DNA of 64,000 nt from Bacteroidia bacterium (GCA_020635905.1 JACJYV010000009.1:422817-486816), one strand, 5' to 3'. Numbered from the stretch's first letter, positions 27,782 to 37,392 are shown. A program made the numbers and translations. The notes: generated from the letters alone by a model not told the origin.

Positions 27782-30700
27782 CTAAGTTAAGGGATGATCG
27801 TGGTTCATTTTGGGGAATCTGATGGCCACCCGGGTTCCACAGGGTTGCTGGCGGTCATCCAGAAGGTCGGTATAGGTCATGCCAAAGGCATGCTGACCAA
27901 AGGTGCGTTTGAGCAGGTCGATGCGTTCAGAGAAATTATTTACGGCCTGGGATTGATGTTTCCCGGCTCTCAAGGCCCGCGCGGCGTTACGGCCAATGCC
28001 ATTGTCTTCCACCACAAAACAGATGCTGTCAGGTTCGGCAGTGACTTCCATCAGCAGGCGACGGTCTTCCTTTTTGGGCATCAATCCGTGCCAGATGGCA
28101 TTTTCGAGGAAGGGTTGCAGCAGCATGGTGGGTATTTGCAGGGCATTGGTTTTGAGGGCAGGATCTACTTTGATCTCAAAATTGAAATTATCGACCAGGC
28201 GGATAGATTCCAGTTCGAGGTAGATTTTGCAAACTTCAAGTTCCTGTTGCAGACTGATAAAATCTGATTGGGAATTGTCCACCACCATCCGCACCAGGCG
28301 GGCAAATTTGGCTACGAATATGGTTGCAGTGCGCTCGTCGTTTTCGATGATGAGGTGTTGGATGGAATTCAGGGAATTGAACAGAAAATGGGGATTCATC
28401 TGGTACTTCAGGGCGGTGAGCCGCAATTTCACCAGATCGCGGGTGTATTGTTGCTGTTGTTGGGCAAAACGTTCGCGGCTGCGTCGGCGAACGGAGGCAA
28501 TAAGGAGAATTATTCCTGCCCCCAAAATCAGACTCAGAAGCAAAAACCAGGTTGTCTTGAAGAATTGCTGACCAATGGAAAACCGAATAATGCGCGAAGG
28601 TCCCCATTCGCCTGCGCGGTTGCGGGCCCGCACTTCCACCTCGTAATCCTGACCTGCCGCCAGGAGGGGAAAATAGGCCACGGGTTCACTCAATTCCACC
28701 CAGTTACTGTCCTGCTGGCTGAACCTGTACTGGTACCCTGCGGCAGCAAAATTAGGGTCGTGCAGGTAGATGGAGATGGAATTTTGCCAGTAAGCCAGTT
28801 GGTAGGCAGTTTGCACCAGCGTATCGCGCCCGCGGATGGCCACCCGGCTGATGGATACTTCGGGCAGAGAGGTGCGGGGTGAAAGGGTTTGGGGATTGAA
28901 AAAGGAAAGTCCGCCCGGGGTAGCGATCCAGACTGTATCTCCGTGCTGGATCACATCGTTGATGTAGTCGTCAAACAGGCCGCGGGAAGCATTGATGATC
29001 TGGATACGGGAAGAATTTGAATCTCCTGAGGTAAGGTCAATGCGGGCCAGTCCACGGTCTGTTCCCACCCAGCACTGTCCGTCCCGTCCGGCAAAGATGC
29101 TGGTAATGGCATTGGAGGGCAGTCCGTTGATCTCGGTGAAATGGGTTAACCGGGTGCCCTGGTGGTAAAAGACTCCATTGCCTGCAGTTCCGATCCAGAG
29201 TCCGCTTCCGGGGGCCGAATGCAGGCAGGAAACCCGGCTTTTCAGGCTGTCCTGGAAGGCCACCGGGTGCGGTTGATGGGAGGGAAGGTCATAATAAAAC
29301 AGGCTGTCGAGGGTGCCAAACACGATTTGATTCTCCCCGAAGTCATGGGCCAGGGTGTAAACAGGTTTGAAAAGGATGTTTTCCGAAAATATATCCTCCT
29401 TCCGTTTCAGTGACTGGCTCATAGACCGGCCCAGGGCAAAAAGAATCAGACTGTCAGATACCGCGAGTTGTCCTTTGCAGGGGTCGGGGAAAAGATGCCT
29501 GAACCGGGTCTGAGCAGGGGACAGGAGAGCAGTGCTTTGGTAGGTTCCGTTGATTTTTTCCCGTTGGTAAGAGGTCAGGACAGGGGCATGAGAGGGCAGG
29601 GCAGAAGTGTCGAGCAAATAAGATCCCAAATCAGTGGAACAAATGAGATTGCCCCAGCGGTCCATTTCGAGGTCTGTCACCCTGATTCCGTTGAGCGTGC
29701 TGCTTTGAGGGCTGAAGTGGGAAATCTGTCCGTTTTTACTTCTGCGTCCAATGAGGGTTGATTCGTAGCCCCAAAAGATTTCCCCCGGCCGGCCTGCGGC
29801 CAGACTGATGACCTGTTCCCCGGGTAGCCCGGAAGAAGTGCGGTAGGTGAGGATTTCCAGCCCTTTTTCGGGGAGGAAGAATAATCCGTTTCCGAGGGTG
29901 CTCACCCAAAGGTTGCCGCCCCGGTCGTACATGATCTTGCCGATGGTGGCATTCTGCAGAAAACGTTGCAGGCTGCGGCGGGAATGGTCATAACGAAACA
30001 GGCCCTGGCCTTTGGTACCCACCCAGTAGGTTTGGTCTGGTCCCCGCAGGGCGTTGAGTATTTCGGTGCCAGGTGTAGCTTTCCGTACCTGACGAATGGA
30101 TGCGCCCATGCCAGCTGAGTCAGCAGCGAAGGTTTCCAGTTCGTCGGGAGTCATGGCCCGTGAGTCATGGGGACGAAAGAAGTAATGCCAGCCCTGGCTC
30201 AGGCGGCTGTAGCGGGCGAGGGTGTGGGTTTCCCGCCGCACGGGGTCGTACCCAATGGCGGTCCCATCTGTGAGGATAAAACGGGGTTCACCCCTGGCCG
30301 AAACCAGCAATTTTTTGAATCCTCCGTACCCGCCAAAAATGGTGTCAAGATGGGTTTCGTCGAAGGCGATGATTCCGTTGTAGGTTCCCACCACCACCCT
30401 GTGGTCAGGAAGAATGCAGGAAAACAGGGGAATTCCGTTGATGCGGGGCACCCAGGGCACGGCCTGGCGGGGAATGACTTTGCCGTCTTCTACGTAGGCG
30501 AGGCGCCCGTTGAAGGGCAGGAGCCAGATGCGTCCTTCGGGGTCTTCAAAAGAGCCCAGAATTTCCTTGTCGGGCAGGCCGTCGGCCATGCGCCAGTTGT
30601 GGAAGCGATAGCCGTCGTAGCGGCTGAGGCCATTGTCGGTAGAGATCCAGAGGTGCCCGAGGTGGTCCTGCTGGATGTGGTAGGCGGTCATGGAGGGCAG

Positions 30701-30808
30701 TCCGTCTTTGACTGTAAATTGCCGAAAGGAAGGCTCCTGGGCCCGGAGGAGGGGGAAGGTAAGGAAGATACTTAGAAAACAGAGGGCAACCGGGATTCTC
30801 TTATTCAA
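27782..30808 (-). CDS. Hybrid-type propeller sensor histidine kinase (LytS/YpdA-like kinase domain)
   Basis: The 1008-residue membrane sensor has a signal peptide at about 1-23. A two-component-regulator beta-propeller ('GLPSMTAYHIQQDHLGHLWISTDNGLSRYDG', 'GLPGEQVISLAAG', 'GLPSNAITSIFAGRDGQCWVGTDRGL') spans about residues 30-640. A Y_Y_Y domain lies at about 680-745 and a TM helix at about 755-775. The His_kinase domain contains 'MNPHFLFNSLNS' (His near residue 805), and the HATPase domain has 'LENAIWHGLM' and 'DNGIGRNAA'. The periplasmic propeller would sense a ligand and the kinase would phosphorylate the adjacent LytTR regulator. It is not fused to a receiver domain. Confidence 0.95.
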   Translation of the reverse strand: MNKRIPVALCFLSIFLTFPLLRAQEPSFRQFTVKDGLPSMTAYHIQQDHLGHLWISTDNGLSRYDGYRFHNWRMADGLPDKEILGSFEDPEGRIWLLPFNGRLAYVEDGKVIPRQAVPWVPRINGIPLFSCILPDHRVVVGTYNGIIAFDETHLDTIFGGYGGFKKLLVSARGEPRFILTDGTAIGYDPVRRETHTLARYSRLSQGWHYFFRPHDSRAMTPDELETFAADSAGMGASIRQVRKATPGTEILNALRGPDQTYWVGTKGQGLFRYDHSRRSLQRFLQNATIGKIMYDRGGNLWVSTLGNGLFFLPEKGLEILTYRTSSGLPGEQVISLAAGRPGEIFWGYESTLIGRRSKNGQISHFSPQSSTLNGIRVTDLEMDRWGNLICSTDLGSYLLDTSALPSHAPVLTSYQREKINGTYQSTALLSPAQTRFRHLFPDPCKGQLAVSDSLILFALGRSMSQSLKRKEDIFSENILFKPVYTLAHDFGENQIVFGTLDSLFYYDLPSHQPHPVAFQDSLKSRVSCLHSAPGSGLWIGTAGNGVFYHQGTRLTHFTEINGLPSNAITSIFAGRDGQCWVGTDRGLARIDLTSGDSNSSRIQIINASRGLFDDYINDVIQHGDTVWIATPGGLSFFNPQTLSPRTSLPEVSISRVAIRGRDTLVQTAYQLAYWQNSISIYLHDPNFAAAGYQYRFSQQDSNWVELSEPVAYFPLLAAGQDYEVEVRARNRAGEWGPSRIIRFSIGQQFFKTTWFLLLSLILGAGIILLIASVRRRSRERFAQQQQQYTRDLVKLRLTALKYQMNPHFLFNSLNSIQHLIIENDERTATIFVAKFARLVRMVVDNSQSDFISLQQELEVCKIYLELESIRLVDNFNFEIKVDPALKTNALQIPTMLLQPFLENAIWHGLMPKKEDRRLLMEVTAEPDSICFVVEDNGIGRNAARALRAGKHQSQAVNNFSERIDLLKRTFGQHAFGMTYTDLLDDRQQPCGTRVAIRFPKMNHDHPLT

Positions 30809-30900
30809 GTTTTTTCTTCGTTTCGTTTCGTTGGGGGAGTTTGGGTCCCGGGATGTTTTGCATTAAAATAATGAAATTCCGGCGGGAAAGCAATCGCATA

Positions 30901-31137
30901 GGCGTCGACTTAAGGGCTTAAAGGTCACGCAAAGATCGCAAAGGGGTTGTTTTCCGCGTTTCGTGGGTTGAAGGGAGCAAAGATCCCAAAGACAATATGC
31001 AAATAAAACGTCCAGCTTAGCGATCCCGATTGACTATCGGGATTGCCACCACGACCAACGAAACGCGGGCCAAAAACTCTTGGCGATCTCTGCGATACTG
31101 ATCATATTAAGCTGAATTTCCACTAAGTTGACGCGCA
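30901..31137. repeat. Dispersed foldback element, copy B
   Basis: This 237-bp copy has complementary ends (GGCGTCGACTTAAG ... CTAAGTTGACGCGC). Inner complementary pairs are CGCAAAGATCGCAAAG with TTGGCGATCTCTGCG, and CGCGTTTCGTGGGTTG with CAACGAAACGCGGG. The central part holds a secondary hairpin CCCGAT-TGACT-ATCGGG. The whole region could fold into one long imperfect stem. No gene is present between 30809 and 31340. Confidence 0.8.
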
Positions 31138-31340
31138 TGGGAAGGCAATCGGGACAGTTTACTCCCGATAATTATCGGGATTACGGTTTACGGTTACGGT
31201 TTTTTACAAAGAGTATAAGTCGCAGTCGGACCAAAGGCCCAAATGGGAAAGCTCGTAGCTCGTAGCTTGAAGCTTGCAGCTTAATGATTCCCGCTACAGA
31301 TAGTTATTTCCGGATCGTGATTTATTTGCTAATTTTAAAT

Positions 31341-32243
31341 ATGAATTTTCAGGAAATAGCAGAAAAGGTGTGGGTGGATCCGGTCCTGTCGGTTGCGATC
31401 CCGGTTTTTATTGTTTTTATTTTTCTGGAAGCCTGGGTTTTGCATATGCAGCATCGCCCGAAGTACGACCGGAAAGACGCCTGGGCATCTATTGCCATGG
31501 GGCTCGGCTCGGCGATCATCAATCTGGGGTCCAAGGCCGTGGCTTACATTGGCTTTTCTCTGGTCTATGCCCATGCGCTATTTCCGGATCTGGCGAAGCA
31601 CTGGTGGAGCTGGCTTATTTTGCTGTTTCTGGATGACCTGAGCTTTTATATGCACCACCGCAGCAGCCACGAGGTACGGATTTTGTGGGCAGCGCATGTG
31701 AATCATCATTCCTCCCAAAACTACAACCTGGCCGTGGCCCTGCGTCAATCCTGGGGTGAATTGATCCACAAGTATATCTGGTGGGCCTGGCTGCCTTTCA
31801 TCGGATTCCATCCGCTGCAGGTCATTACCATGATTTCCATCAGCCTGGTGTACCAGTTTTTCCTGCATACCGAGGCGGTGGGGCGTCTGGGTCCTTTGGA
31901 ATGGTTTTTCAACACACCCTCTCACCACCGGGTGCACCATGCAAAAAATGTGCGCTACCTGGACCGCAACCATGCGGGTATCTTTATTATCTGGGACCGC
32001 CTGTTAGGGACTTTTCAGAGGGAATTACCTGAAGAACAGGTGGTTTACGGCATTACAAACGACATTCATACCTATAATCCATTCCGAATTGCCTCCCACG
32101 CCTACGGCGAGTTGTGGGACGATCTGAAGCGGGCTCCGGGTTTTGGGAATAAGCTGAAGTACATTTTCATGCCGCCCGGCTGGAGCCACGATGGGCACAG
32201 CAAAACCGCCAATGAAATGCGGCGGGAATTGAAAAACGGATAG
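31341..32243 (+). CDS. Sterol desaturase / fatty acid hydroxylase superfamily protein
   Basis: The protein has 300 residues from the ATG at 31341; the frame is open to an ATG at 31284, but family members normally start just before the first TM helix, as here. It has about four hydrophobic helices and the histidine boxes of the di-iron family: 'HHRSSH', 'HVNHHSS', and 'HRVHH' with a further 'DRNHAG'. Such enzymes use O2 to hydroxylate or desaturate lipid chains in the membrane. Bacterial members act on sterols, carotenoids, ether lipids or fatty acids; the substrate here is unknown. It is monocistronic with a bidirectional terminator downstream. Confidence 0.9.
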   Translation: MNFQEIAEKVWVDPVLSVAIPVFIVFIFLEAWVLHMQHRPKYDRKDAWASIAMGLGSAIINLGSKAVAYIGFSLVYAHALFPDLAKHWWSWLILLFLDDLSFYMHHRSSHEVRILWAAHVNHHSSQNYNLAVALRQSWGELIHKYIWWAWLPFIGFHPLQVITMISISLVYQFFLHTEAVGRLGPLEWFFNTPSHHRVHHAKNVRYLDRNHAGIFIIWDRLLGTFQRELPEEQVVYGITNDIHTYNPFRIASHAYGELWDDLKRAPGFGNKLKYIFMPPGWSHDGHSKTANEMRRELKNG

Positions 32244-32268
32244 GATAGCCCGCTTTGGGGTAAAGAAA

Positions 32269-32300
32269 CAGCCCGGCCAATGGCCGGGCTGAGTATATTT
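32269..32300. terminator. Bidirectional hairpin between convergent genes
   Basis: Perfect stem AGCCCGGCC-AAT-GGCCGGGCT with a T-rich tail on the plus side (GAGTATATTTTAT). It lies between the desaturase and the convergent beta-barrel-like gene. Confidence 0.7.
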
Positions 32301-32324
32301 TATCCATAAGAGGGTTGGCTTGCT

Positions 32325-32960
32325 TTAAAAAGCGTAACCAATGGCGATACCGTACTTGAGGCTGGCTCCCTTACGGGCAAGGGGCAGACTTTGGGTCACA
32401 TCTGCGGGCAGTTCGCCCTGCTGATCGACCAGGGTCAGGATATTGGCCCCGATCCAGGTATCGATCGCAAATGCATCCAGAATGATAAACTGATGGCCCA
32501 GCACCGCGCCTGCCGAATACGACCCGGCCCGGTAGGTTCCGGAAATGTCCGCTCCGTTTTCGTCCAGGCCAGTCGTGGTTCCATAAACCTGGTAAACCCG
32601 GGCCGTAGGTCCAAAATAGAAGCCCTGAGGAGCCTGCCCGTAGTCCTCCATGGGAAAGTAAAAACGCAGTTCCGTTCCGGCGCCAACGCCCATACCCAGG
32701 GTTTGGGCGGCTGCAGTTTCATGGTTGAATCCAAGCAAAGAAACGGTGGTATTCAAACTGGTTTTGGGTCCCAGGGCCCTTTCGTACTGCAATCCTGCAT
32801 TGCCCCAGATTTCGCTGAGAGGATTGATCTTGACCACGTTTCGCGGTCCCCATTTTACGCTGTCTTTGTTTGTTGTCTGGGAGAAGGCTTCGCTGCTCAT
32901 GAAGATCAGGGTCAACAAGAATGCAGCAAGAATTGATTTCCTGAAAAATACTGTTTTCAT
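32325..32960 (-). CDS. Outer-membrane beta-barrel-like protein (DUF3575-like)
   Basis: The 211-residue protein has a signal peptide (about 1-27, ending A-F-S-Q). The mature part has alternating hydrophobic strands with many Gly, Tyr and Phe: 'KINPLSEIWGNAGLQYERALGPKTSLNTTVSLL', 'GAGTELRFYFPM', 'YFGPTARVYQVYG', ending 'SLKYGIAIGYAF'. The terminal Phe and strand pattern are typical of a small outer-membrane barrel; 'NPL...YERALG' recalls DUF3575 proteins. Function is unknown. Confidence 0.72.
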   Translation of the reverse strand: MKTVFFRKSILAAFLLTLIFMSSEAFSQTTNKDSVKWGPRNVVKINPLSEIWGNAGLQYERALGPKTSLNTTVSLLGFNHETAAAQTLGMGVGAGTELRFYFPMEDYGQAPQGFYFGPTARVYQVYGTTTGLDENGADISGTYRAGSYSAGAVLGHQFIILDAFAIDTWIGANILTLVDQQGELPADVTQSLPLARKGASLKYGIAIGYAF

Positions 32961-33271
32961 AAATCATGTGTTTAGTGATTCCCTTTTGGTTTTTCCGGCC
33001 AGGGATGCGGCTAAACAGCGTTTACGTTGGAGCCTGGTTCCGGGTTTGATTTTGAGGGGGTGAAGATGTGGATTAGTTGAGTGAAATTTATGTAAATGAA
33101 TTTGTAATCTGTTTTATATCAAATCATTATGAAGATAATCACAGAGGAGAATATTGTGAAAAAGAATTACGAAAGGTCGAATTATTTTGGAATTTGAAAC
33201 AGGTGTTATGCTTCATTCCAGAGCTGGCCAAATTGCCCCTACTGCTGGCCCGGATTGTTTCCCATAGACAT
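32961..33271. other. Intergenic region, nothing recognised
   Basis: I see no gene, hairpin or promoter consensus here; 33090-33200 is A+T-rich. Confidence 0.5.
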
Positions 33272-33535
33272 CCACTTAAAGTTCAAAGGTCACGCAATCC
33301 CGATAGCTATCCGGGATCGCAAAGGGGGTGTTTTCCGCGTTTCGTGGGTTGGAGGGAGCAAAGATCCCAAAGCTGAATGAAGATAAAACGTCCAGCTTAG
33401 CGATCCCGATTGACTATCGGAATTGCCACCCCAACCAACGTACTCTGGGCCCAGAATTCTTGGCGATCCCGATTTCTATCGGGATTGCGATACTGATCAA
33501 ATTAGGCTGATTCTCCACTAAGTTTACGCACATGC
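33272..33535. repeat. Dispersed foldback element, copy C
   Basis: This copy matches copies B and D along its length (CGCGTTTCGTGGGTTG, ACGTCCAGCTTAGCGATCCC, TTGGCGATCC, GCGATACTGATCA, CACTAAGTTTACGC). It carries three inserted or mutated CCCGAT-n-ATCGGG mini-hairpins, making it longer than B or D. Confidence 0.78.
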
Positions 33536-33563
33536 GAATGCGTTCGGGGGCTGACCGCCCCAA

Positions 33564-33602
33564 CAAAAAAAGCTTCCGAAAGAGAACTTCCGGAAGCTTT
33601 TT
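33564..33602 (-). terminator. Terminator of the PKD/T9SS gene
   Basis: Minus strand: AAAAAGCTTCCGG, AAGTTCTCTTT loop, CGGAAGCTTTTTTTG. It begins 17 bp after the stop codon and is also T-flanked in the other direction. Confidence 0.85.
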
Positions 33603-33618
33603 AGGGGAAAGGACAACC

Positions 33619-35478
33619 TTATCTCAGGACGATTTTATCCATGAGGGTGCGGTCACCGGCGGTGATTTCGAGCACATACACTCCACGGGCCAATTCGGCC
33701 ACGGGAAGGGTAAAGATGCGGGCGCCACCGGCCAGGTTGGCGGTGTAAGTGTAGATCGTTTTCCCTTCGGGAGTGATCAGCCTTACCTGTGCATAGTCTT
33801 CTTTCACATTGCCAAACTGGACACTTACTTCCTGTTGGGCCGGATTGGGATAGAAGGTAGCCAGGGCGTCGCCAATCTGCTCGTCGAACTGGAGAACGGT
33901 GATATTCTGTGATGTGGTATCGCATCCGCAGCTGTTACAGGCCACCAGGGTCACATCATAACCGCCGTCGGCGGTGTAGGTGTGCGCAGGATTCTGCACA
34001 GTGGAGGTGCCACCGTCGCCAAAGCTCCAGCTCCAGGAAGTGGCATTGGAGGAGTTGTCGGTGAAGTTGTAGCCCAATCCATTGCCCTGAGCGGTGAAGT
34101 TGAAGGAAGCACTGACCAAAGGCAGGGCGGTGATGGTAATATCGTCCGTGCTGGTGCAACCATAATTGTCAATGGCGGTCACCGTGTAGCTGCCCACGCC
34201 CAGCGCTGCAGTCTGTCCGGTTGCGCCCGAGCTCCAGGAATATCCGGTAAATCCAGCCGAAGCCGTGATATTGACCGTGCCATTGGGGCAGGACACCGTA
34301 TCTGCACCCAGGTTGACGGGATCAGGGTTGGAAATGATGATCGTATCCGCAGAGGTGCAACCGCTGCCATTGGTTACCAGTACGGAATAGGTGCCGGCCA
34401 CGGTGGCAGTGATGCTTTGGGTGGTGGCGCCAGTGGACCACATCCAGCTTGCACCCGTGCCAGCGTCCAGCAGGAAGCTCATGCCCGGGCAAATCACGGT
34501 ATCGGGGCCCAGCAACTGGGAAGGCAGGCTGCCCAGAGTCACGGTGATGCTGCTGCTGTCCACACAACCCGCACTATCCGTGATCACCACGGTGTAGGTA
34601 GTGGTGGCAGAAGGAGTAGCCACAGGATTAGCTGCTGAAGCACTGGAGAGCCCGGTAGCGGGGCTCCAGGCGTAGGTGAAAGGTGCAGTTCCGCCAATGG
34701 CAGTCGAAGATCCTCCCAGGACCAGAGAATCACCGGGGCAGATGTTCACGCTATTGCCGGCATCGGCCTGAACTCCCACAGGAGAGCCATAGATCAGGAA
34801 CTTGAGCCCCTGTTGGGTCAAAGTGCCCCCATCGTTGAGAGCAGCCCAGACTCCGCCGATCCTTTGCAGGGAGTTGCCGGTGGTGGTCATGTTATTGATG
34901 GTGATGGGGGGTACCCAGGGGCCGGAAGCCAGGGTGCCGCCGGTCTGCCAATCGATCCAGTAAGTGGAACCGCCCATGAGGCTGAGACCAGGGGTATTGC
35001 AGACGTTGCGCATGAGGGGGCGGGTGGTGGCGCCTGAGGTGGTATTGGTGACGCGGTAAACCCCCGACCAGACCGTCCGTGAAAGGCGGTTGGTGGTGGT
35101 GTCGCCATACACAATGGTGCTGCCACTGCCGTCTGGTGTGCCATTCCAGATGCGGAAATTGACATGGTTCATGGTTGAGGTGAGAGGGCTGCCCGTCTGA
35201 TAGGCAAAAAAGACAATTGAGTCAATCTGCCAGCCACAGCCGACGGGGGCAAAATCATCGGCCACCCGGTTCAGATTGAGCAACTGGTGACCTGCGCCAA
35301 TGGTGGTCATACCCAGGGTTCCCTGCAGCATACTTTCGTCTGCGCCGCCAGAACCTGTGCCCACACTGTTTACCAGGGGTCCATTGTCATACAGTAATTG
35401 TGAAAAAGCATTGCCCGGAATCAATCCAAAGCTGAAAATGAATGCAAGCAAAAAAATAAAAGAATAACTGTGTTTCAT
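33619..35478 (-). CDS. T9SS-sorted PKD-domain surface protein
   Basis: The product is 619 residues from the ATG at 35478, which directly opens the signal peptide ('KHSYSFIFLLAFIFSFGLIPGNAFSQ'); the frame extends 8 codons further upstream. The N-terminal 220 residues look like a beta-sandwich ('MLQGTLGMTTIGAGHQLLNLNRVADDF'). Then come three to four Ig-like SprB/gliding-type repeats, each with 'C...S-I/G-T-Y-T/S-V' ends ('CPGDSLVLGGSSTAIGGTAPFTYAWSP', 'WSTGATTQSI', 'YSWSSGATGQTAAL'). One PKD domain ('WSWSFGDGGTSTVQNPAHTY') is followed by a T9SS sorting domain ('TFYPNPAQQEV' to 'LMDKIVLR'). It is probably a cell-surface adhesin or secreted matrix protein. Confidence 0.88.
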   Translation of the reverse strand: MKHSYSFIFLLAFIFSFGLIPGNAFSQLLYDNGPLVNSVGTGSGGADESMLQGTLGMTTIGAGHQLLNLNRVADDFAPVGCGWQIDSIVFFAYQTGSPLTSTMNHVNFRIWNGTPDGSGSTIVYGDTTTNRLSRTVWSGVYRVTNTTSGATTRPLMRNVCNTPGLSLMGGSTYWIDWQTGGTLASGPWVPPITINNMTTTGNSLQRIGGVWAALNDGGTLTQQGLKFLIYGSPVGVQADAGNSVNICPGDSLVLGGSSTAIGGTAPFTYAWSPATGLSSASAANPVATPSATTTYTVVITDSAGCVDSSSITVTLGSLPSQLLGPDTVICPGMSFLLDAGTGASWMWSTGATTQSITATVAGTYSVLVTNGSGCTSADTIIISNPDPVNLGADTVSCPNGTVNITASAGFTGYSWSSGATGQTAALGVGSYTVTAIDNYGCTSTDDITITALPLVSASFNFTAQGNGLGYNFTDNSSNATSWSWSFGDGGTSTVQNPAHTYTADGGYDVTLVACNSCGCDTTSQNITVLQFDEQIGDALATFYPNPAQQEVSVQFGNVKEDYAQVRLITPEGKTIYTYTANLAGGARIFTLPVAELARGVYVLEITAGDRTLMDKIVLR

Positions 35479-35593
35479 AAAATGATGTTTGAGTTTTATC
35501 AAACCTCAATTTAAGAAAATATTGAATTGTAACATTTGTTCCACATTTAAAAAGTATTTCTCAATATTTTAGCCCTGTTTGTTAATTTTCAAT

Positions 35594-36916
35594 ATGGAGG
35601 AAAACGAATTCATTCCCGAAAGCAGAGGACATTTGGAGGAGAATTTTACGTATAACATTTTACCCGAATCAGGCTCAGGAGCGGAGAAGAGGGGATATTG
35701 GTCGAGACGGGGATTTCTGAAAAAAGGTACCCTGGCCGTTCTGGGAACATTGGTGGGAACCAAAATAGCTTTTGCCAACCGCATTCCTAAAGACCTGGAT
35801 TTGCTGGGGTTGGGCGAAGATCCGTACGTTATTCCCGGAAAATCCGCTGAACTTGTGGTGCTCAACGACCGTCCCCTCAATGCCGAAACCCCGGTTCACC
35901 TGCTCGACCCCGAAGTGACTCCTGGGGACCTCTTTTTTGTACGGAATAATGGAATTCCTCCCGTTAATCCCTCCAAACGCAACTGGCAACTGGTAATTGA
36001 AGGAGAATCAGCCGTGACAAAAAAAGTGCTGACCTTAGACGATCTTAAAACCAAATTCAGGGAATATTCCTACCAACTCACGTTGGAATGCGGGGGCAAC
36101 GGACGCAAGGAATTTTTTCCGCCTGCCAAGGGCAACCAATGGACTTACGGAGCTGTGGGCTGCGCTACCTGGACCGGAGTGAGGTTGAAGGATGTGCTGA
36201 ATTATGCCGGGGTAAAGGCAGATGCAGTTTATGTGGGGTATGAGGGGGCAGATACGCATTTGAACGGGGATTCAGGCAAAAAGCCCATTTCGAGGGGAAT
36301 TCCTATTGCCAAAGCCATGGAGGATGAAACCCTGATCGCCTGGAAAATGAACGGGGAGGAAATTCCTTTGATGAATGGCTACCCGTTGCGTCTGGTGGTG
36401 GGGGGATGGCCTGCTTCCACTTCCGGAAAATGGTTAAATAAGTTGCTCATTCGCAACAAGATACATGACGGTGCTAAAATGGAAGCTCCAAGTTATATGG
36501 TGCCCTGCAAACCCGTCGGGCCCGGGGCTGAAGTGGCCAACGAAGACATGTGCATCATTGAGTCCATGCCGGTAAAATCCATCATTACCTTTCCCAAAAC
36601 GGGGGGTATCCTCAAGTCCAAACGGACTTTGGAAGTGCGTGGCCATGCCTGGGCGGGCGACCTGGCGGTGCAGGAAGTGCAGGTCTCCATTGATTATGGT
36701 GCCACCTGGCAAAAAGCATCCCTCAAGGCACCCGCCAACCGTCTGGCCTGGCAGAGATGGACCGCCACCCTGAATTTCCCTGACACGGGTTATTACGAGG
36801 TGTGGGCCAAAGCCACGGACACTAAGGGAGTTTCCCAACCCATGGTAATCCCCAACTGGAACCCCAAAGGCTACCTCAACAACGCCTGTCACCGCATTGC
36901 GATCAAAGTACAATGA
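35594..36916 (+). CDS. Sulfite oxidase-family molybdenum enzyme, TAT-exported
   Basis: The 440-residue protein (ATG at 35594; a TTG five codons earlier is less likely) carries a twin-arginine signal 'SRRGFLKKG' (R38, R39) after an unusually long 36-residue leader. The molybdopterin domain follows with Cys166 in 'LECGGNGR', the expected Mo ligand. 'YPLRLVVGGWPAS...KW' matches the sulfite oxidase core. A C-terminal Mo-co dimerisation domain starts near residue 330 ('SIITFPKTGGIL'). It should oxidise sulfite (or a related S or other oxyanion) to sulfate in the periplasm, passing electrons to the cytochrome encoded next (4-bp overlap). SorA and SoxC are the two possible subtypes; I lean to SorA because a SorB-like monohaem partner follows. 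Confidence 0.87.
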   Translation: MEENEFIPESRGHLEENFTYNILPESGSGAEKRGYWSRRGFLKKGTLAVLGTLVGTKIAFANRIPKDLDLLGLGEDPYVIPGKSAELVVLNDRPLNAETPVHLLDPEVTPGDLFFVRNNGIPPVNPSKRNWQLVIEGESAVTKKVLTLDDLKTKFREYSYQLTLECGGNGRKEFFPPAKGNQWTYGAVGCATWTGVRLKDVLNYAGVKADAVYVGYEGADTHLNGDSGKKPISRGIPIAKAMEDETLIAWKMNGEEIPLMNGYPLRLVVGGWPASTSGKWLNKLLIRNKIHDGAKMEAPSYMVPCKPVGPGAEVANEDMCIIESMPVKSIITFPKTGGILKSKRTLEVRGHAWAGDLAVQEVQVSIDYGATWQKASLKAPANRLAWQRWTATLNFPDTGYYEVWAKATDTKGVSQPMVIPNWNPKGYLNNACHRIAIKVQ

Positions 36917-37392
36917 CCTCCAAAGACCATAAACCTTTGTCCGGATCAGCGGAAGACCGCATGCTGAAGCATCTGGGCAGGCTGTTTGGTCTGGTCACAG
37001 TAGCTTTTTTGTTGCTGCTGACCGGGTTGGTTTTGATTGGGAATGGGGTTTTAACCCCTGGAGATCCACCACTGGCCGCGCAGGAAAAAGCTGATTCAGA
37101 CGAGCCTGTGATTGTGGACGGGATGGATATCACCAACGGACTGATTGTGGCCGACGGGTACGAAGTGGTAAAAGCCAACTGTACGGGCTGTCATTCGGGC
37201 AAACTGATTTCTCAGAACCGCATGACCCGCGAAAGGTGGCTGAGCAGCATTCGCTGGATGCAGGAGACCCAGAAACTCTGGGATTTGGGCGGTAACGAGG
37301 GCCCGATTCTGGATTATCTGGAACTGAATTATGCCCCTGAGCAATTTGGGCGACGCATGCCTTTGGAAGTGGCCGAATGGTATGAAATATAA
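36913..37392 (+). CDS. Membrane-anchored monohaem cytochrome c (SorB-like electron acceptor)
   Basis: The 159-residue protein has one N-terminal TM anchor (about 24-46) and a single haem site C90-T-G-C93-H94. M104 or M114 are candidate sixth ligands. Gene position directly after, and overlapping, the molybdenum enzyme suggests it is the electron acceptor from sulfite, feeding the respiratory chain. The length is near that of a small SorB with an added anchor. Confidence 0.88.
   Translation: MTSKDHKPLSGSAEDRMLKHLGRLFGLVTVAFLLLLTGLVLIGNGVLTPGDPPLAAQEKADSDEPVIVDGMDITNGLIVADGYEVVKANCTGCHSGKLISQNRMTRERWLSSIRWMQETQKLWDLGGNEGPILDYLELNYAPEQFGRRMPLEVAEWYEI

Noticed and set aside
33564..33602. Attachment site or IS end
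   Set aside because: The inverted repeat AAGCTTCCG/CGGAAGCTT is flanked by T-runs and lies directly behind a stop codon, so a terminator explains it.
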